Shown here piece after piece: positions 57,973 to 64,000 of a stretch of 64,000 nucleotides of DNA. The notes under the pieces were generated by a model. That model worked only from the letters and a program-made list of their open reading frames with translations, did no database searches and was not told the DNA's origin. Position numbers and translations under genes: made by a program. The stretch's first letter is position 1, and every line of letters starts with the position of its first letter. The stretch is from Medicago truncatula (lineage: Eukaryota > Streptophyta > Magnoliopsida > Fabales > Fabaceae), in the NCBI RefSeq assembly GCF_003473485.1, contig NC_053045.1:24712494-24776493 (forward strand), read 5' to 3'.

Positions 57973-58910
57973 TTTTTTTTTTTTTTTTGATCAAAGCACT
58001 AAAATAAAAAGACAGGAGATGTCTGAACCAATACAACAGAGTCAGAAAGCGTATAACCTGCGGAAAGAAAGACTAGATCTATCCCTATAAAGGAAGGGAT
58101 CCTAAGAAAAGAGGTGACTAAGTCCACCATAATACAGAAAAGCTAAGCAGATTACAAGACTACACGCTCTAAGAAATTTAGTACAAAACAGTGATATTCC
58201 TATCTATGCTTTTGCAAATGAACCAACTATTATGTAGCTGCCAAGACAACTTTGGCGTTACTCTTTTGGGCACGGGTTCTCATTCCGGCTAAGTTAAAAC
58301 TAGCAGGCCTCACTTTGTGCACGTGCTTCTACTTCTTTTTCTCTGCCTTAGTGCTCTCCGATAGACTTGGATAATGTTTCTCAAAGTCAGATATGAGGGC
58401 TTCAACATTGTCCTCTTCCGCCTCAATTCTCTTGTCAGGGCTGATAGTGTCCTCCATCACCTCTTCTACTTCATCCCCCCAAAATTTGGAAAAAATTTGC
58501 ACACTCTTTAAGGCTGCACAAGAATGCAGAGAGGATTTGAAAATAGGAATTTGGCTTGATGGGAGCTTGTCACTTGTCAAACTAGCATAACTGGTAATTA
58601 CAGGTTGAGGCATAGGAGCGGTTGCATACATAGATTGTGTGACAGGCTGATGATAGGAAACTGGTGACAGCACAGGGGTGGCAGCCCAAGCAACAACCTT
58701 ATCTAGGGTAACATTGGGAGAATTTCTAGGTGCATCCTGCAAACCAGTAAAAACCTCCATTGTACCCAAATCATCAGGCAAAGCCTCCCCAAAAGGAACA
58801 GCAACCTCTTCCGAAGAGAGTAAGTCAAAAGAATTATTTAGAATTAGAGGGGCATCATCCTCTCTTTCCGAAGTAACAGATGCAACGTTAGCACTCAATC
58901 CTTGCTTAGT
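57973..58910 (-). mobile_element. Retroposed LINE-like insert with 18-bp target duplication
   Basis: TAATTCTTGAATGCTGTT flanks the insert exactly (57955-57972 and 58911-58928). A T-run at the left is the poly(A) tail of a minus-strand transcript. The minus strand has an open frame (58898-58329, 189 residues) rich in acidic and Ser/Pro residues, followed after the stop by a further coding-like RPASFNLAGMRTRAQK tail and a 3' UTR ending GCTTTGATCA before the A-run. It has no recognisable RT or zinc-knuckle domain, but the layout fits the C-terminal part of a plant LINE ORF1 or an internally deleted LINE. The target duplication makes retroposition certain; the gene of origin is inferred. Confidence 0.8.
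58329..58898 (-). CDS. Unrecognised 189-residue frame inside the retroposed insert
   Basis: Starts 12 bases from the 5' edge of the insert, so the true N-terminus was probably lost and the ATG is internal. Composition is acidic (EVEEVMEDTISPDKR, EAEEDNVEALISDFE) with a Lys-rich end (TKAEKKK). No domain recognised. It could be a LINE ORF1 tail. It has no promoter of its own in view and is unlikely to be a host gene. Confidence 0.4.
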   Translation of the reverse strand: MSANVASVTSEREDDAPLILNNSFDLLSSEEVAVPFGEALPDDLGTMEVFTGLQDAPRNSPNVTLDKVVAWAATPVLSPVSYHQPVTQSMYATAPMPQPVITSYASLTSDKLPSSQIPIFKSSLHSCAALKSVQIFSKFWGDEVEEVMEDTISPDKRIEAEEDNVEALISDFEKHYPSLSESTKAEKKK

Positions 58911-59344
58911 TAATTCTTGAATGCTGTTGCAAAGGCAATCTCAAATCTCAAACAATTTGCTAATATTAAAAATGCTAATTTCATGTTCAATCACTTTTAA
59001 TGAGAATCAAATTATATAAATGCAATTCGTGCTTACTTAATGGTCAGCAACCACATACAAGAAAATATATGATTCGCTACGACCACTATATCGTAGCTAA
59101 GTCATAGTAAATGAATTTAACTGGAGATTATGTTGTTGACTCACGTCAAACTTACTGATTATTTGCTAACAATCTCACCTGTTATGGCAAAGTACTCAAA
59201 CCAAATGAATCAATAAAAAGGTTTTCACTTGAATCCAAATCTCTTGCTTCAAAAGTGTGGATAGAACTTTGTTTTACCTCTGTTTTTGAATTAAGGACTC
59301 CACTAGATATACCAAGTTCCAGCATCTACATGCCATATGCTACA

Positions 59345-59721
59345 ATTGTTTTCTTTTTTATTTTTTATCAATGCTCGGAAAATTAAATTGCAAAACAAGA
59401 TAAGGCCTGAACCTTAGTACAAAAAGAGGAGGCCAACTATGACCATACAGCTAAAACAAAACTCAACTAAAGCAACACATATGCAAAGAAGCAAAACAAC
59501 TGGCTAGACTAGGCTGCCAAACAACTAGCTACAAGCACATCTTAAGAAACATATTTGGGATTGCTTTTTATAACACCCTTTTTGAAACGAGTTTGGATGT
59601 ACTCACTACTTGTGATGCCATCAGAGCATTTGCTTCTTGCAGAGCTGCTACTCTTTCTTGACTTCCTAGTCGACTTAGATTTGTGAAAAGCATCTGGTTG
59701 TGCCTCCAGGAACTTCAAAGC
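59345..59721 (-). mobile_element. LINE ORF tail and 3' UTR, cut by a solo LTR
   Basis: On the minus strand a frame reads MALKFLEAQPDAFHKSKS, TRKSRKSSSSARSKCSDG, ITSSEYIQTRFKKGVIKSNP and KYVS stop, then a 3' UTR and an A/T-rich tail near 59345. The basic TRFKKGVIKSNPKY ending resembles the C-terminus of plant LINE ORF1 proteins. The solo LTR at 59722-60547 interrupts it; sequence beyond the LTR (60553 onward) is its continuation. 58929-59344 holds nothing recognised. Confidence 0.5.
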
Positions 59722-60547
59722 TGTTGGAACACTATGAGTGTTAATTTGTGAATTAAAAAATTCTCATGTCAACTATCCTATTGAGTGCTCATTTATGAGG
59801 AGAAATCATGTCATTGATTTTGTAGAGGTCAACTAATCCTAGCCATTGGATTTGTAACTTATCTTTGGCTCTTCACCTATAAATAGAGTTCCTCTCCCCC
59901 ACTTCTAATCACCCCAAAAGTTCTCTTGAGTTGTTAAAGAACTTTTCTCTCTTCTCCCTCCTTTAGCTTGTGTTGACGAGCAATTCTTTTCCTCTCCCTC
60001 TTTTTTTGTCCCTTCGAATTTAAAGAGTGTTCTTAAGGCCATAGTCTATTTGGTTTAAAATGTCCCTTCAGAATTAAGAATGGTCTTAAGAACATAGTCC
60101 CTTAGGTAAAATTTGTCCCTTCAGAAATAAGAGTATTTTTAAGATCATAGTCCCTTTCGAGATAAAGTGTCCCTTCGGAAAATAAGAATGATCTTAAGAA
60201 TATAGTTCATCTTTTTATGTTTTATGCCCTTGGAGAAGTTAGAGTTGTCTTAGTACCATATAAGAGTGGTCTTAGTACCATAATAGAGTGGTATCAATAC
60301 CATATTGAAGTGGTCTTAAAGCCATATTGGAAGGTGTATTTCTAGAACAGATCTTATAGTGCAATAGGATTCTTTTGTAGCTGAGTTGTTTTATCCTGGG
60401 GACGTCGTGGTTGACAGTCTGCTTGCACAATTTTGGACAGTGCCACAAAACGTCTTAAAGAGAGCGACCTAATCCGCGACTCAGCCTAATAATCTCTTCA
60501 GTGACAAAAAAAAATATTTTTAACCAATTTTGACTATTGTTCCAACA
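59722..60547 (+). mobile_element. Solo LTR with AAAGC target duplication
   Basis: Starts TGTTGGAACA and ends TGTTCCAACA, perfect 10-base inverted termini. AAAGC flanks both sides (59717-59721 and 60548-60552). A TATA box (TATAAATA, 59878-59885) is followed by a pyrimidine-rich leader. The middle is made of two tandem repeat arrays (60008-60212 and 60241-60330). TG..CA ends, 5-bp duplication and no internal region define a solo LTR left by recombination. Copia-like by terminal sequence. Confidence 0.92.
60008..60330 (+). repeat. Two minisatellite arrays inside the solo LTR
   Basis: Four units of about 53 bases, each starting GTCCCTTC.GAA and containing TCTTAAGA.CATAGTCC, occupy 60008-60212. 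Four units of about 22 bases built on AGAGTGGTCTTAGTACCATA occupy 60241-60330. Confidence 0.8.
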
Positions 60548-60704
60548 AAAGCCATAGGCTAAGAAACATGGAATTTATTTCAGTGAATTGAAGCGATCAA
60601 GTAGTATAGCATTATAATTTAAGTACCGTGACAACTTGAGAGGTCATCATTCCAAGCATGCTTAAAGAATAGTCTTCTCTTACCAATTTATACGAATAGT
60701 TTGA

Positions 60705-60825
60705 CATGTACCGGAGCCACTCACATCACTGTAGGGGCTACTGCCTGCACTACTATTTTAAATCTAATATATATACAAGCAGTCAAACACATGAGAAATA
60801 CAGGAGCCACTCACATCACTGTAGG
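60705..60825 (+). repeat. Local duplication interrupted by a solo LTR
   Basis: GGAGCCACTCACATCACTGT occurs at about 60713 and again at about 60803, and CAAGCAGTCAAACACATGAG at about 60777 and again at about 62441 beyond the LTR. So a roughly 90-base direct duplication existed before the LTR inserted into its second unit. Confidence 0.7.
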
Positions 60826-62379
60826 TGTAACACCCCATTTTCCCAACTTAAAAATTTCATAACATTTATCAAAGTAAACAACATATAACGGGATATCACA
60901 CTTCTTAAGAATTTCAAAAATAGATAAATAAAAATTTATCCTTCAACATAAACATCAACATAAAAGCAGCGGAATTAAATTCAACTTCATAATCCGTCTT
61001 GGCATGCAGGCCTCATAAAGGTCATCTCATAAATTCAGTTAAGCAACATGAAAACATAGCATATACGCAAAGGAAAGAGAAATAGCCACTAAAGATCCCC
61101 TCCCGTTACGTATCAGAGCAACCTAAGACTCACGACAACTTAGTTAAATAACAAACAGCAACATAGGTAGTATGCAAACCATCATGATATAATAATATCG
61201 AATGTAAATCAGCAACTCAATTATCAAACTTAAGTCATGTAATGTATATACAATTATATAACATTATAAGCAACAATAATTCATAAGCATCAGTCTTACT
61301 GGAACATTAACAGCAAGGTAAACAACTTAGTTTCTAACCTCTAAGATCAACTCACATCAACTCGAACGACAAAGATCACATTCAACCTAAAAAGGCATTC
61401 TGTAACACAAACGCCCGCGGGGCGAGAACCTCTACTCGCCATGGCGAGTTCGGTCAGATTCTCTAAATTTTCATTCTAAGTCTTTCCAGGTTCAATCTCA
61501 TTCTACATTCTTTCCTAATCATTATTAGACATGTTCAGGCACTCAAAAGCATCTAAGGTTCAATTCAAAAATCAAAATTACAGAATCTTGCATGCTCTCT
61601 GGTCTAGCTCGCTAGGCGAGTTCAAGTGTTCGTCGTGGCGAGCTGCAACGTGCAACTCGCGAGGCGGGAAAGGGTTACTCGCGTGGCGAGGATCATAGCT
61701 CGGGAGGCGAGCGATGAATGTCGCTACAGGCAGAATGCAGTTTTCACCTAAAAATCATTAACTCTCGTGGTTTTAAGCCTAATCTCGATTCCAAAATTCA
61801 TCATAATCATTATCTAAGGTCTAAGGACAGTTTCTACATCTTTTTAACAAGTTTTCACCATTTAATCATCAATTCTCTCAATTTGACCTAATTTCCGATT
61901 CTTCTTAAACTCATCCTAATTCATGTTAAATGTAACCGTTGATTCATAGACTTAATAGAATTGCAAGGTTAGTCTCACCCTTACCTTATAGATGAAAATC
62001 GCAGCACTCCTAGGTCTTCTCCCTCCTCTTGGCTTTTTCTCCAAAACTGATCGTACGTACGTTATGTTTTTTTTTTTCTTCTTTCTTTCTAAACTAGGTT
62101 TCCCTATTTATATCTCCTCCAATTATCTTATCTTATTTCTCTTTCTCCCCCAAAACTCTCTAAAATCTCAAAACAGCCCCTAAACTCAATATTTATTTTA
62201 TTTTCAAATCTTATTTTATTAAACAATAAAATAAGTCACAACTCCTCATAATCACATAAAATCACCTCAATCATATAAATCATATAAATCACACATATAT
62301 TATATAAATATAATATAAACTCATCTAAATAATTTCTAAACTCAATTAAATAATTAAATAATTCAAAGAGGGCGTTACA
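60826..62379 (-). mobile_element. Solo LTR with GTAGG target duplication, minus orientation
   Basis: Starts TGTAACACCCC and ends GGGCGTTACA, flanked by GTAGG at 60821-60825 and 62380-62384. On the minus strand it begins TGTAACGCCC, and a TATA box ATATAAATAG lies at 62105-62114, so transcription would run leftward. No gag-pol is present. A GC-rich palindrome cluster occupies 61412-61711. An open frame at 61992-62183 is inside the LTR and is not a gene. The related LTR edge at 36463 has a similar minus-strand start. Confidence 0.9.
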
Positions 62380-62384
62380 GTAGG

Positions 62385-63160
62385 GCTCCTGTCTTTTTTG
62401 GGTAGCTTTGATTAGTTGAAATTTTAATCGGTTTTCTTACAAGCAGTCAAACACATGAGAAAAATTTCACCTCATTAATTTTTGTGACCTCACTATAACT
62501 TCATGCCAAGTATAATTCAATTTATTTTTTAAAAACACAAGTATACTTAAATTGTATATTTTGTATCGTAATACTTTTATAATAGCAATCTTAATTTGTT
62601 TCAACAATCAATATATAACATGATAGTTTAGAAATAATTTTTATTCTTATTCAAAAAGAAAAGAAATAACTGTTATTCTTGTTTTTAATAAAACATTCAT
62701 GTATTTTCATAATTTATATAGCTGTAGAGAATATTATGATGTATATATATATACTCTTAAATATGTTATTTTTTATATTACATATACGCAGAATATTGCC
62801 CCCATTACATACAATTCCTAGCTCCGCCAGTGCATAGTTCACTACACTAGTACATTACATACTTAAATGTTATTATCAAAAGTACACTGCATACATACAT
62901 ATTATTTTTATATTTTATATAGGTAATACATGCATTAGCAATACTATTTGGGGAAAATCTTTCATGGACACAATCACAAATGAATATTGTTTAGACACCC
63001 TCATATGAAATGAAAAAATTAAAGGAAAAGTATTTAGTTAAATCAATTGACATTATTCAATTTTGTTCTCTTATATTTTTCTTTTAGTTTTGTGAGTATG
63101 CCCAAATATATTTATTTGAGTGTGTGTCAAAGCAAGTATACCCCTACGATTTGTTAGTGT
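62385..63160. other. Intergenic AT-rich DNA
   Basis: No gene or bounded repeat recognised. TATATATATATA near 62742 is a short microsatellite. Confidence 0.4.
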
Positions 63161-64000
63161 TTTTTTTTTTTTTTTTTTTTTTTTAAGGCCAAGAGAAAGG
63201 TTGGGTATCCGGGAGAATTTGAAACATCCCAACTAGGTTGGCACCCAACAGAATCCCCCATCACCTACCGCCTTTCCAATACGTAAATTTTATTAAAAAA
63301 AAGGGAAAAAAATTTACAAAGAGGGGGGACTAAGCCAATACCCTCGAAAGAAATATAAATATATAGAGAAAACTAGGAACATAAGTAATTAAGGAAATAA
63401 AGTTCGGCATCCCATTTCTGTCCCTAGCAAAATTGCCCCCCAAAGATGGAGGCAACAAAGTGGACCACACCGAGTCATGAAACAACAAATTTCTCCAAAA
63501 TCACACCGTGTCATGAAACAACAAACACAAGCCGAGAATCATTGTTGCCGATTCCTCGGATATTCCATAAAATTATATTCATTTAAACGGTGGTCGAGAG
63601 CGGGTTCTGAGTGAAGTTTTTTTGTAAAGTCTGTAAGTTCTTTTTTTTTCTATGACTTGGAAACAACCTCTGTAAATGATGTTTCGGTCTTTGTTGCCTT
63701 TGCCAACCAAGCCTGCATAAAGTGTAAGTCCTTCTGGAGCGCCGGATCTATCTTAGCATTATTCGGGGCCACAATGCTACTGATATCAATATGTGTATTT
63801 TTTTACGGGAGATAAAACATGCATACAATTCCCCTCGAGATTATTTTCAATTATCTCATTGGAAACATTCTCAAGAGGCTTACTAAAGTTATTAATTTGG
63901 AAGGTAGGAATTACCATAGGAGTCGGTAAAACTGAGGGCATTGCCTCTGATCTGACAGGAATTACTCCCTCCTGAGCATCATGTGTTTCCTCTTGGATCG
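63161..64000 (-). mobile_element. Internally deleted LINE, continuing past the window edge
   Basis: A long T-run (63161-63184) is the poly(A) tail of a minus-strand LINE, followed by its 3' UTR (to about 63400). Reading the minus strand from the right edge, ORF1-type sequence (IQEETHDAQEGVIPV, PMVIPTFQINNFSKPLENVS, then after a frameshift DPALQKDLHFMQAWLAKATK and TETSFTEVVSKS) ends near 63610. It is followed by MNIILWNIRGIGNNDSRLVF (about 63525-63585), the start of the ORF2 endonuclease domain. Reverse transcriptase and most of ORF2 are missing between about 63520 and 63400, so the element is deleted internally. Confidence 0.7.

Noticed and set aside
61992..62183. 63-residue frame
   Set aside because: Lies inside the solo LTR on the strand opposite to its transcription; low complexity.
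1..64000. CRISPR arrays, bacterial operons, phage or plasmid modules
   Set aside because: None seen; intron-containing genes and plant transposons show a plant nuclear origin.

Overview
This is nuclear DNA from a flowering plant, almost certainly a legume and most likely a Trifolieae/Fabeae relative such as Medicago or Trifolium. The grounds are AT-rich sequence (about two-thirds A+T by eye), GT-AG introns, a full plant isocitrate lyase with a peroxisomal C-terminus, a plant eIF1 gene, an R3-MYB gene, plant non-LTR, LTR, SINE and PIF/Harbinger elements, and a nuclear copy of plastid rps2. The species was not established by any search. There is no operon, CRISPR array, phage or bacterial content.

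Host genes, left to right. A single-exon SAM-methyltransferase-like gene (2755-3453, +). An eIF1/SUI1 translation factor gene with four coding exons (14313-15205, +) and a long leader intron. A three-exon, 74-residue R3-MYB repressor-type gene (22778-23419, +), too fragmented to show as a long open frame. Isocitrate lyase (42583-45322, +; three exons, 577 residues). A His/Pro-rich arabinogalactan-type protein with an Ole e 1/PAC-like C-terminal domain (56171-57252, +; two exons). These genes share no pathway; they are separate housekeeping, developmental, metabolic and cell-wall functions.

Mobile DNA fills most of the rest. The best-preserved item is a 5.16-kb PIF/Harbinger transposon (25733-30889) with TAA target duplications, similar termini, a Myb/SANT ORF1 and a transposase whose catalytic triad is intact. 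Around it are three copies of a small 9-bp-TSD MITE family, other MITEs, four SINEs with visible target duplications, several 5'-truncated LINEs (two with 18-bp target duplications), two solo LTRs with exact 5-bp duplications (59722-60547 and 60826-62379), further LTR fragments, and a decayed gypsy gag.

Structural points of interest. The leader/promoter region of eIF1 exists in three copies, one of them in front of the methyltransferase gene. The 3' flank of isocitrate lyase is tandemly duplicated with a LINE at the junction, and one copy preserves the empty site of a SINE present in the other. Two unrelated LTRs each carry a cluster of short palindromes. A stretch with organelle-like composition interrupts a LINE at 6540-7090. 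The R3-MYB has lost two charged residues of the usual bHLH-binding signature. I found no convincing entirely new biological system; the strongest leads are the PIF element with its possible MITE relative, the triplicated eIF1 leader, and the divergent R3-MYB.
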